Under the pieces are notes generated by a model, which made no database searches, was not told where the DNA came from, and saw only the letters and a program-made list of their open reading frames with translations. The position numbers and the translations under genes are program-made. A DNA stretch of 64,000 bases, taken from JAMWCX01 sp964352425 (GTDB taxonomy: Bacteria > Omnitrophota > Gorgyraeia > 2-01-FULL-45-10). Position 1 is the stretch's first letter. Every line of letters begins with the position of its first letter. The stretch covers positions 1 to 64,000 of the forward strand of contig CAYGRZ010000004.1 in the NCBI GenBank assembly GCA_964352425.1, read 5' to 3'. Below, in pieces: positions 35,701 through 44,000 of this stretch.

Positions 35701-37763
35701 GGATTTCCTCTATTACGCATCATGAAGCCGTTCACCCTCTCCCACTCGGCCCAGTCAACTTGTGCTCCGCCAGAGAAATATTCGTCCGCCGGCTGCACTA
35801 TCCCGATCTCCGGCGCCTGAGCAGCTAACGCGTACGTTTCGTTGAAAGCCCGCTTGAACGGGCTCGAGGACATGATAGCGTCGATGCGAGTCTTGCGCAC
35901 CTCCGGCTCCACGTTGAGCGTGGCAGCCAGATTTTCGCACGCGACCTTGTACGCGTTAGACATGAAGTCCCTGTCGTGCGGGATATGTTGCTCGCTGGCA
36001 TACTTGATCTTCTTCTGCAGCCATAGTTTCACCTGCAGGTAGACAGCTTCCTCTATAAACCTGTCCATCCTCCCTTTGAGGTAGGGCCCATAAACCTGTT
36101 CGAAGCCTTCGGGGTCCGCTTGCTCGAACGCGACGCCGTATGTCGCCGGCAGCGGCGCGAGCATCCCCTGCTTCGTATCCTGCGGGGCGCCGACGAGGAT
36201 CTCCTCGAACGGCGTGCGCTGGTTGGTCAGTATCTGGATATAGTTGGTCGGGACGTCCTTGGTGATCGACGGGCAGACGACGATATATGAGACATCCTGT
36301 TTTTCCAGGAGCTTCGCGATGCCTTCCGAGTGGAACCCTCCGGTGACGAGCACCGCTATTTTCTGGCCGGCCTTCTCCATACCGTTCAACGTATTTTCGA
36401 CGAGCGCCTTGTCGCGCTTGATCGCGATATAGTAGAACTCTTCCAGCTTCGAAACGGCATCCGCGACGGTATCGCTCGGCTCATCGAGTTCGTAGGCCAG
36501 GCCGTACTGGATGATCTTGTCCTTTATAAAGGAGCCGAATGCCTCATGGGTAAACTCCTCCTTGTGGGTCTTGTAATATTCGAAATCGTCATTGAGGAGC
36601 TTTATGCTGACGAGGCCCAGCAGGGTATCTATGTGGCGGGAAAGCTTCTCGAGGGTGCGCTGGTCGTCATTCTGGAAGAGCTTCTCCTTGATGGCCGTCT
36701 CCAGTTTTTTGATCTCCTTGAAGAGCTCTTCGTTCTCTATCTTTGAATAGACGCTGTTGTAGATGATATAGTTGTAGAGGTTCGGGTAATCCTTCATCAG
36801 GTCGATACCGTTCCTGGTGGCGAGGTTCCTTACGTATACGTAGTATTCGGCGGACGACACCTTGCCGACCTTGAACGCGATAGACTGGTTGACGAGTTCC
36901 GTGAGGACATCCTTGGTTATACGTTTCGACAGGTCATCGATGAGGGCGCTGCGCTCCTTGTCGGTCACGTCAAAATCGATCTTCTTCTCGTAGACAAGGA
37001 CATTGATGAGCTTGAAGAGGTTATCGTACTCGCGCAGGTTTATCCTGTACTTCTCGGCCTCTGCCTGCAGAAAGCGGATATAGTCGTTGAACGGCAGCTT
37101 CTTGGATTCATATTCCGCGGCTTTCGCGTCCATCGCCCTGAGGTCTTCATTATAGATATAGCCTTTGAGCGTATTGAGGAGCGACTTGATCTGGTTAAAA
37201 TATTTTTCGGTCTGTTCTTTGAGAGGATAGCTGGAGGTGAACGCGTTCAGGTTCTCGATGTAATATTCGCGCGTTTCGGCGCCGAAAAGCTTGATTGGAA
37301 GGTCAGTGGTGATCGAAAGGAATTCGGGGCCGGTGATCTCGCCCTTCTTCATGAAGTAGCTGGCGACCTCCTTGCGGACCTCGGCATCGGGGAATGACTT
37401 GAACCACGACGTGTCGATGAGCCCGTCCGCACCCTCAACCGATACAAAGCTCAAATTGTCGTTCTTTATCAGCGTTTCGATGATCTTCGCGATATTTGAC
37501 TGTGCCTCGAAATTGCAATGGGCGTCCTGGATATGGACTATGAGCATGCCGCTCTTTCCGGTGAACTTGGACTTGACGAGGCCGCAATCCCTCGGAATGA
37601 TGATCTTTTCCGGATCGGTAACACCCTCTTTGGAGGCAGCCGTCTCGCTCTCAGTCCCTGCCGGGACCGCGAACGCTATGCTCGAAAGGACAAATGACTG
37701 CACGATCACGACGCTGATAATCTTCAATAATACTTTACGCGTGCGCATTGATTCGATCACCAT
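29793..37763 (-). CDS. Giant exported multidomain protein (2,656 aa), phosphomannomutase-like domain
   Basis: A signal peptide (about 10-35, LSSIAFA-VP) leads a 2,656-residue chain. Residues about 55-530 resemble TraB/ChaN-type folds: LIVHIQDAHCNFEAQSN, VSVEGADGLID at the start and AVLVTGGFHSEGIAKLL near 480. About 640-1550 I cannot name; 980-1200 (LIWSASDNYTWLGKSNLPELL, YKNPFGEILH) is reminiscent of nucleotidyltransferases and about 1270-1360 is beta-rich. HEKAH near 1672 is a zincin-like motif. About 1780-2350 is phosphomannomutase/phosphoglucomutase-like. A P/E-rich linker at about 2370-2440 precedes a helical end. The promoter (37792-37820) and GAGAGGGG ribosome-binding site fix the ATG. 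Export of a sugar-phosphate mutase would be odd; the domain may be non-catalytic or bind glycans. Overall function unknown. Confidence 0.85.
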   Translation of the reverse strand: MVIESMRTRKVLLKIISVVIVQSFVLSSIAFAVPAGTESETAASKEGVTDPEKIIIPRDCGLVKSKFTGKSGMLIVHIQDAHCNFEAQSNIAKIIETLIKNDNLSFVSVEGADGLIDTSWFKSFPDAEVRKEVASYFMKKGEITGPEFLSITTDLPIKLFGAETREYYIENLNAFTSSYPLKEQTEKYFNQIKSLLNTLKGYIYNEDLRAMDAKAAEYESKKLPFNDYIRFLQAEAEKYRINLREYDNLFKLINVLVYEKKIDFDVTDKERSALIDDLSKRITKDVLTELVNQSIAFKVGKVSSAEYYVYVRNLATRNGIDLMKDYPNLYNYIIYNSVYSKIENEELFKEIKKLETAIKEKLFQNDDQRTLEKLSRHIDTLLGLVSIKLLNDDFEYYKTHKEEFTHEAFGSFIKDKIIQYGLAYELDEPSDTVADAVSKLEEFYYIAIKRDKALVENTLNGMEKAGQKIAVLVTGGFHSEGIAKLLEKQDVSYIVVCPSITKDVPTNYIQILTNQRTPFEEILVGAPQDTKQGMLAPLPATYGVAFEQADPEGFEQVYGPYLKGRMDRFIEEAVYLQVKLWLQKKIKYASEQHIPHDRDFMSNAYKVACENLAATLNVEPEVRKTRIDAIMSSSPFKRAFNETYALAAQAPEIGIVQPADEYFSGGAQVDWAEWERVNGFMMRNRGNPSVVAYKNNGKWDIAAGGVSMPDLAEPDRAGQKRLGWDAVKDSPQIKVENIGQFIAEVYATLNQIYEGTVEAYSLTNIKQMNEESPDLYARADAELLRISKGRIRPVLAVEDSEERKHDFPAFTNNMLRMYFELNKAALEKMGIARYEDFLMKKVPSLTDDEWAAFYKQMLNEIVVVITDGGLKTRAGNETLGRLHSGLWTFVRGLDARMLNLIVDLTMLKMMPKELRDQVLIWSASDNYTWLGKSNLPELLQDPAIAGKFAVLTSGSRVQLIDTATELQMLDQAVQEISGKSDLKEAWNTIMANEALRKKLSDVLNSEGLAKIRQRIKAENLQELGIYTAYPKGHRRAYEMSGFWEKCKDDLKIIQIAHLNEDKGSLYKNPFGEILHKEFAVKVTKEFSRRNSKTLARYNLDYCGLDALPVSYMTVAYQSRFCDMKTWEGMVPTVEIAGEKGKIDLDDWRELKKVFDNLFDIEKEDRTRLYCFDFGEGHIWQDTGHLTPVHQLFEYIAFNPEGRMSMQIPKESNQNLINTNLEVGKNLIVKNRNAVYLIDNVRVIGGGSIEIPEDSDRIVMSNVAIYVPKGKVWRVPPRTHVLDAAFRWDRVTFSRGAYKRGYIRISNFFPEVSTTSINVRSDENVNTVRIGTPGGGYNVMISRSSIFLPFKFDKGIKAMINDYLSDMGRWAVLLDVYPNINDTLGWYLANGAGIPNEVRKDGVKALPLHLSALSDTAKDNIAEVVYNALRDEHSDILLDPELVWSKVKNVPGGFFSLPNPGLGGFTFSQAQKRINYKRTDERRRKNLMDLDAASRGDYSMLEKYFGSWAPQSELIASGAVGAIRGAGGALTEAEHGTRGLTAGTINEDERSANAALGARFRARDSVYTLYLAKQPDLSGPGEIDIPFSAPTQQLSEIQERNLSKLMAELPAINIGVVIVKGLTKELEKREVATDMVFHPGIGRRVAYLDEEDLLYLLSLPDGVGKIVQALRHEKAHIENRKLSEAQIEAKWSTYDVRKALLMRDGMSELEANFKLAIDGLPQAYKTIVAMPKQDLIKYFESNLSETTAKLPEDIFGFGNGYDVRGNAQPIKVMGKTIEANLTPANMYLVGKLLGTYHAKPGDKALLTGDIRLHTPISRYCMALGISSVGVNVEYAPDLLTTGAHNLMATENSGGYKFMVQVSGSHGPKEKNGFKIKVDLGNKVLEPLYAEKLADLYKQRSVVRTDVPAGSVTQTGGIEQYVVNMLNETLPATLKDEIVVIDPRAGAAGPIITALLEKRGFKIIDMDKTKEPDLIAAIKKEWDGGARRIAVMLNMAPDGNMGRGIWDPSLPEALEPTQRLVKLINANPVSPITPRAFGAVFDGDADRISAIDETGRAIPAFEMTLPYYQRFLINPSNQEVMMRLVQTGAEPIRIVCDVRANSKLLNLINTINAQLQAGAGITDRNIIEGYFITTGYPPQLGFMQNRIAELEKFVAGKPELRNDAAFMKNFDNLKRTYFTAEASGHNFFHISKAYPSRVCDCAISGFVTLMNIRETISRYEAPALKLQPGKERYELAELFDKFPPAYSSREVTADIPNAIKIATAKKIGAWMKERFKNDLKAYSDAKKENDYTIQPKDDGFVTVSGFKIQLKDGRTALVRWSNTSEKLTTIFEGRTPADLVSITEEVTERLRQEGAVNVAPLDKEIARLKGLEAQTPEEVKPETAEPAYDEEAGQTPQPSVPALPAPGELSGIGIGASTEPPARTPAEAGRLAALRKEADDDAAALRNTIGPMWFDKSIADNTKIILLYDTAIDPAAQQVVQKVGVVINKYLGGSVTEFRGKGTNLLDQDTEDQINEIIKDAEKSGKKLAIVAATGNDTFSAIETRLKPIIKRVNDAMKAKSDEKRKNVLDGPMSAIIKVEKPMSPTALYNILLNIGFNRDPDKILMALNRAGRNSNGEMFTKDDLVKMLLEGLASITPANLNDAHAKYEAELAALRSM
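30730..32430 (-). other. Phosphomannomutase-like domain of the 2,656-aa protein
   Basis: All four loops of the alpha-D-phosphohexomutase family can be read: VSGSHGPKEKNGFK (family form TASHNPxxxNGxK; the Ser carries phosphate) near residue 1858, FDGDADR (metal loop DGDxDR) near 2040, AEASGHNFF (sugar loop E-x-SGH) and RWSNTSEKL near 2317 (phosphate loop, RxSNT form). About 570 residues span them, somewhat longer than the normal 450-470 because of insertions. The loops needed for catalysis are kept, so activity is possible; localisation is the puzzle. Confidence 0.75.
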
Positions 37764-37791
37764 AAACCCCTCTCTTATAATATATACAGTG

Positions 37792-37820
37792 AATATACCA
37801 TAGATAGCATATCAGTACAA
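37792..37820 (-). promoter_or_regulatory. Sigma70-type promoter of the 2,656-aa gene
   Basis: Minus strand: TTGTAC (37820-37815) as -35, exactly 17 bp, then TATATT (37797-37792) as -10, preceded by TGG (extended -10, TGGTATATT). The start would be near 37785, about 22 nt before the ATG at 37763. The string TGGTATATTCAC is shared with the permease promoter at 9264-9275. The -35 overlaps the arm of the inverted repeat at 37819-37922. Confidence 0.7.
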
Positions 37821-37922
37821 TTTATGTAGCCCACCCCCGCCCTCTAAAAGGCTGCTTGGCGGGCCCTAAAGAAGGCGGAGGCGGCTTGGGGGGTAATCTC
37901 CATTTCCCCTGCTACATAAATT
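37819..37922. repeat. 104-bp element with 12-bp terminal inverted repeats
   Basis: aatttatgtagc (37819-37830) is the exact reverse complement of gctacataaatt (37911-37922). The GC-rich interior can pair further (ccaccccc near 37831 with gggggg near 37888-37893). It also contains aaggcggaggc (37872-37882), found in the core of repeat copy B (3176-3185 region). It is a MITE-like element between the two giant genes and may serve as a transcript-end structure for the upstream giant, which stops at 38003. The gap 37764-38002 holds nothing else I recognise. Confidence 0.55.
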
Positions 37923-38002
37923 CCGCGCTCAGGGGTGCTTGGCGGCTCCCTGACGCGTCAAAGATCAATATCAAACTGCTGACTCCCGAATGCCGACCAA
38001 TC

Positions 38003-41000
38003 TTATGCCGAGCTACGGATCAAGGCTATGCCGTCCCAGTATGCCCTGAGCTCCGTTCCGTAGTTGAGCGGCAGTATCGGCGGCATGAAGTTATATATAT
38101 CGCCATTCTTGGTGACGCCCGGAGGCAGCTGGCCTTCCGCGACTGCACCCGTTACCATCAGGAAGAGCGCCTCGTACGAATTGATCGCCGGCACGACCTT
38201 CACGCCGTTCATCTCGATCTCTTCGGCGACGAGCACCTTTTCTCCGGCGGACGTGGGCTTTCCAAGTTCTGAGGCCTCTGCAGTGATACCGATATTGCCC
38301 ATACTCTTCTCGTCCAGGCCTGCGGCATCTACTACATCCGCCCTGATGTCGGCGTATGACCGGTCCTTCTTATTGATGAGTTTGATATCATTGACATTGC
38401 CCGTGTAACCGGATGCCGCGATAAAGGAGCGCGCTGCTTCCTCTGTCTTATATATATCTCCATAGATGAAGCAATTGACGACCTCTCCTCCGGCCTGTTT
38501 GCCTAGCGCTTCGGCCCTGTTCATGCCCTTGCCGAAGCGTATGTTGGACATGGCCATCTTCTCTGTCGTCGCCATGGCGAATTTCTTAACCGCGCTCCGG
38601 GCCATCAAGCTCTTGAGGGAGGAGGCGTCCGGAAGCTCCATAGGCCTGTATGCCTTCGTCTTCGTAGCGAGCTCGTCCCTCCGCTTCTCGACGATCGACG
38701 TTACTGTGTCGTGTAACCGCTGCCGCAGGGCAGGGTCCTTGGCTGCTGCCATGCTCGCTGCATCCAGGAGATTGTCCCAGTCCATCTTTTCTGTTCCCGG
38801 CAGCATGGCCTTGATCGCCTCGGCGATCTCCTGCCTCGTCGCATCATCGATACCGGCCATCGCGAATATCACGTCATAGGCGCGGGCCAGCCTGATCGAG
38901 GCGATGTCCTGCTTGAATTCCGCGGATGTTATCTGGCTTACGGGCATCGTACCGTCAAGGAGTATGCGGGCGGGGCTTCCTTCTGAAGCCATCTTCCTGA
39001 GCTCTTCCTCGCCCGTAACACTGACGACCCTGGTCCCGGTGCCGTACGCGCGCCCAACCGCCTCCACCGTTTCGGCGGACGCGCCAGCCAGGCCGATGAT
39101 GAATGCCGCAGCGCTGACTTTCGCCGGCTTCGGGAGCGGGAGGCCTTCGGCGGGTTCTTTCATCTCAACTGTCTCTTCCAACCGGTGTATGAGATCGCCG
39201 ACATATCCTTCGCCCGATGGCTCCCGCGCAGATTCCATCATAAGCGCCGTTTTGACCGCCTGGTCGGTGATGTACCTTTCATTCACCGTCACGGGCGCAG
39301 GGCGCATCCTGTCAAGCTGTTTCCATATGACGTATGCCGCGGCGGCCGCGGCACCGATCGCAAGCACCATCCACGGCGGGAGCGCCAGATAGACGAATAT
39401 CCCGAGAAGAATGAACGAACCGGCTTCCACGAGCCTCGGCGTGGTCGTCGTGGTGGTGGACTGGCCCATCCTCGCGGTGAACTCGGCAATAAATTCCGGC
39501 TCATTCTCTATCCTCTCGACGACGACCTGCGTCTTATTTCTGACGATCTTATTGATCTCATCGTCCGTTTTCGCCTGCCAGTTTTCGAGCAGGTCGCCGC
39601 AGGCAGCGGCAGAGCACTGCCCCGCAACCGTCTTCAGCTCGGGTATCATGCCGTATATGACGCCCGGTATCATGAATATATTATATTTTTTCTGCAGGTA
39701 CAGGCTGAACATGAGCGTTTTATGATACCGCGCCGCGTCGCCGCAGATCGTGACCGGCAACCCCCGCTGCGCTGCCTCTTTCACAACGCCTTCGATGATC
39801 CCGAGTATCTGTTTGTCATAATCATGGGCGGTGATCCCGCTCCTGTCCTTCTCCTTGACGCTCGCCGTCATGTCGTTCGAGCCGATACTCAGGAACCGTA
39901 TCGGCACGAGCCCGTTATCGAGGATCAGCATGAGATTCTCGAACGTCAGGTTGCCGGCCTTGTCCATAACGAGGTCCCGGTGCTCGACCATGATGCCGAT
40001 GGGCATCTCGTCCAGCAGCCTGACCACCTCCGCTTTCTCTTTGCGGGCACTTCTGAACATCTTGTGGTGCTGCGCGGCGAGTTCGTCCATGAACTGCTCG
40101 GTCTTTATCTCTTTCAGGAGGTCGCTGATGAAGACGATATCATCCATCGTCTTCACCATCGGGAACATCATCCTCAGGTTGTGATAGTCGGATAACATCT
40201 GGGCCCGCAGGATCGCGGTTATCTGCGTCTTCAGCGCCTCGCGGCCTGTCTTCGTCCTGTAGTAATCGAAGCTGTACGGCTTGCCATTCACGCCGGCCAG
40301 GCGCTCCGTATCGGGCAGGGCGGGGCATGCTTTATCATCCTGCTTGTCGAACGTCCTTATCGTGACGGTCTTGTTGGCGAGATTCGCCAGGCCCATATAC
40401 AGCCGCTCCTGATGAGCAGCGTCAGGCGCCTGGCTTCTGCCGTACATAAATTCCGTCCTCGCCAGCGCATTGCCGTTCGCCCCGCTGCTATATGCCGTTC
40501 TCAGCGCGCCGAGAGCCCCTTCATCCTCGATGCCGAATTCACCCTTCTCGAGGTTGTAACCGACGTTGATGTTGGCATAGACCGGGGTTTCGACGCCGTC
40601 GAGGGTCCTGACCACCTCATCCGGTTCTTTACTCTGTTTGGAGAGGTAGTAATCTTTGAGCGCCTTCGCCCTTGCTACCTTGACCGCCATCGCGGCGCCC
40701 TGATCGCTCGTCGCGGGTCCGGCATAGAAGTAGGCCTCGAAACCGGCCTCCGACACGTAGAAAGAGCAGGACGCGTTCGTGTGGGCGAGCTTTGCCAGGA
40801 CGATCTTCGGCGGGCCCAGCAGCAGCGTCGCGCCCCGCGCCGTAGCGACGAGGGCGGCATGCTGCGAGGTCGAGCCGCCGGACGAGACGAATGCCTTGAC
40901 TTTGTATTTCTCCGTGAGCGCGCGCAGGATAAGCTCGTCTTCGATGAGGCCCGCGGACACGACGACGATCTCCCTCTTCTCCTGCCTCGCCCTTTCCGCC

Positions 41001-44000
41001 ACTTCGTCGATATCCTCGAGCCTGACCTCTTCGATATCGAGCTTGAGGCATATATTCTTCACGATCTCCTCGGCAAGCCGGCCCTCGTCGCTCCGCTTGC
41101 CTTGCGCATCCACAGGATAATTTGCTTCGAGCCATTGCCACAGGGCGAAATGCGCGGTATGGCGGGCCGTCTTTATCGTTTCGCTGACACCGCGGAACAT
41201 GCGCTCGGCGACCTGGGCGGCGGTTGTAGAGGGCGACATCTCCGCCATAGCCGCCGTGTGGCAGGCAAAATACTTGCCCTGTTCCGCCTCGACCCCGTCC
41301 TCGCTTATCACGTATCCTTCGTCAACGGCTTTTATGACGCGGATGATCCTGCTCTTCGTGTCAGGCCTGGCGAACACAGGCACCTTCAGGAGCATTTCAC
41401 AGGCTTTCCTTACCTGGGCCGCTGCGCTGTCACTGCCGTTCTCGACCCTGACATTCTCCAGGATGTGGTCATACAGGGCGATCATCGCCTTGAACACTTC
41501 CGCCATCTCTCCCGTCGCCGTCTTGAGATCTTTCTCAACCCGGTAGACCTGCGGACGTATCCTGCTTATCAGGTGCGTCATCTCGTCGGCGGGTGATGTC
41601 CTGATGTGTTTGACCCGGTCGCCGACCTTGTACCCCGACTTCAGGCCATCGAGCGTGAGGCTGTCTTCAACATAGTTCAATATGATGCCGTTCCATACGC
41701 CGCCGGGCACACCGTTCGTCGCGCACTTATGTATGCCGCGCAGTTTTTCGTAACAGAGCCCGTACGCCTTATCGGACAGGGCCTTGGCGCCTTCAAGATT
41801 AACGGCGTTGGCCCTGCCAAGCAGCTCGGCCGCCGTCTCGGCGGAAAGCTCTTCCGCTACCGCAGGCGATTTCTGGAGCTGGAGCAATTCGATATACACG
41901 CCGTCGTAGATAAGGTCGAGCGTCCTGGCCCTTTCTATCCCGCGGTCGCCGACCATTGTTACAAATTCCTTATCGGCGCCGATCCTGTTCGGCGTGGCGA
42001 TCAGGACCTGCGTCACCGGCACGTCGTGGGACGTGACCCTCTTCAGGTCATTCAGCGCAACGTGGGTAGCCGTCTGGCCGGCTTCTTTCGTCTTGCGTGC
42101 CAGCAGATACAGCTGCCACAGCTCGAATATCTCGTTATACAACTTGCTCTTGTTCTTGGGATCGACGACGTGGTTTTCCGTGAACATCTCGGTCAGGCAT
42201 TTCTGCACAAAATCGACAGGCATGGGCTCTAAGCCGCGCAGCTCATCGGGCAGCGTCTCTTTGAATACTTCATAGACATCGCGCTCTTCCCTTGCCCTGT
42301 CAAGCATCGCCTTCTCAATGCCTTCGCGGCCTGTCGCTTCGCCGACAACGTCTTCGCCGACGGCCCTTGAGATGTAAGGAGCTGTCGCGCCTTCGGGAGG
42401 AGCCCCGACGGCGCCTTCCTGTCCGGCGGTGACCATGCCGAGCATCATGCCTGCCGCCGCTATATTCATGGAGCTGATCTCGTGCCCAAAGGCTATGGAG
42501 GCAAGCGTACCGATGCCGGCAAGGAGCATCATCTTCGTCGTAGCACTGAGGCTCTTGGACCTCTTTGTGAACCTTTCCACCACGCGGCTAACCCTGTCTT
42601 TAAGAGGCGCCGCTGCTGTAACGGCCTCTGCCGGAATAAACGACTGTTCGTTGATATCCACACCGACATCGAGATCGTTATTAAGCTTTTCGAGCAGGAG
42701 GTTGACATTATTCTCGTACACATTGCAGGACGGGCATTTATGTATGTCGAAATCTTTTCTGGCGCGCGTCGTCCCTACCAATATGTCATGGAGCCGCTTG
42801 CCGCCCGTGCTCAGATCACCTATCTGGAAGATCCTGTCTTCGAATGTCGGCTGGGCAGTGAGACAGCACCTGTATACTTCGCCCCACGGGTTGATGACGA
42901 TCTTGGTCAGGGTGGCCCAGCAATCCCTGGGCATCTTGACCGGCTTGGCCGATTTTACAAGGCCTCCGGCCAATACGTTGAAACGCTCGGCTATATCTAT
43001 CCTCATATTCCCGAACTCCCCGAGCCTCTGCATCTTCCTTATCTTGAATATCATCTTGAGGAGCCCTTTCATCTCCTCCTCGCTGAAGTCTCCGATCTTT
43101 CCTATGATGTCGGCCCTTATATCGAAGAAGTCCGCTCCCATGAGGTGTGCGAGCTTGATGGCCATGTAAAGCTCTTTATAATTCTGGGACATCGCGAGGA
43201 AGCTCACGCCGATGCTGACGTCGCTCTTAGTCTTCCTCTTTATCTCCACCATACCTCTTATATTGCTCTTTATCCACTCGACATCCGAGCCGGGCCTGCG
43301 GTAGACCGCCTCATAGGTTTCCGGCGTGGCCGCGTTGAAGCTGACTCGGATCTGTTTTGCGTGAGTGACGACCTCCTGAGCCCTGGCGGTATCAAGGAAC
43401 GTACCTTCGGTATATATGTAGACATTCAGCCCTTTCCCTGCGGCATACTGCACGACATCTACACTATCCTTATTTGTAAACGGCTCTCTGCCGCCGGAGA
43501 AATAGATGTCTCTCACGCCGTTTGCTGCAAAATCGTCTATCAGGGCGAAGAGCCTCTCCTTATCAATGGCGGGCTTGCCCTGCCTGTCGGCATAGTCCCG
43601 GCCCTGGCTATAGCAGAAGATGCAATTGCTCGGACACTTCAGGCCAAGATGCAGCTCCACGATCTTCGGATATACCGGCTCACCATTAAGGATCTTCCTG
43701 ACGTAATCCTCATCCTCCATGAGCAGCCGCGCTATCTTGATAAAGGTGGCGTTCGGCGACTCCATGGCGAGCATCTCCTGCATGAACTGGCTCGACTTCA
43801 CTATCTTATACAGCTCCTTCAGGTCGCCTATATCGAGCCCTGTCTTTTTCATCACCTCATGGGAGGAGCTATACGGATAGAGCAACAACTCCCGCAATAG
43901 CCGCAGGAGCGGGATCCTCAGCCTGTCTCTCACCTCTATCCCATCCGCCTTCAATGCCTCCATGGCAAGTTCAAGTGCCTTATTATCCTGCGTTATGTCG

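Noticed and set aside
37819..37922. Insertion sequence between the giant genes
   Set aside because: There are terminal inverted repeats but no transposase and only about 100 bp, so it is at most a MITE-type element.
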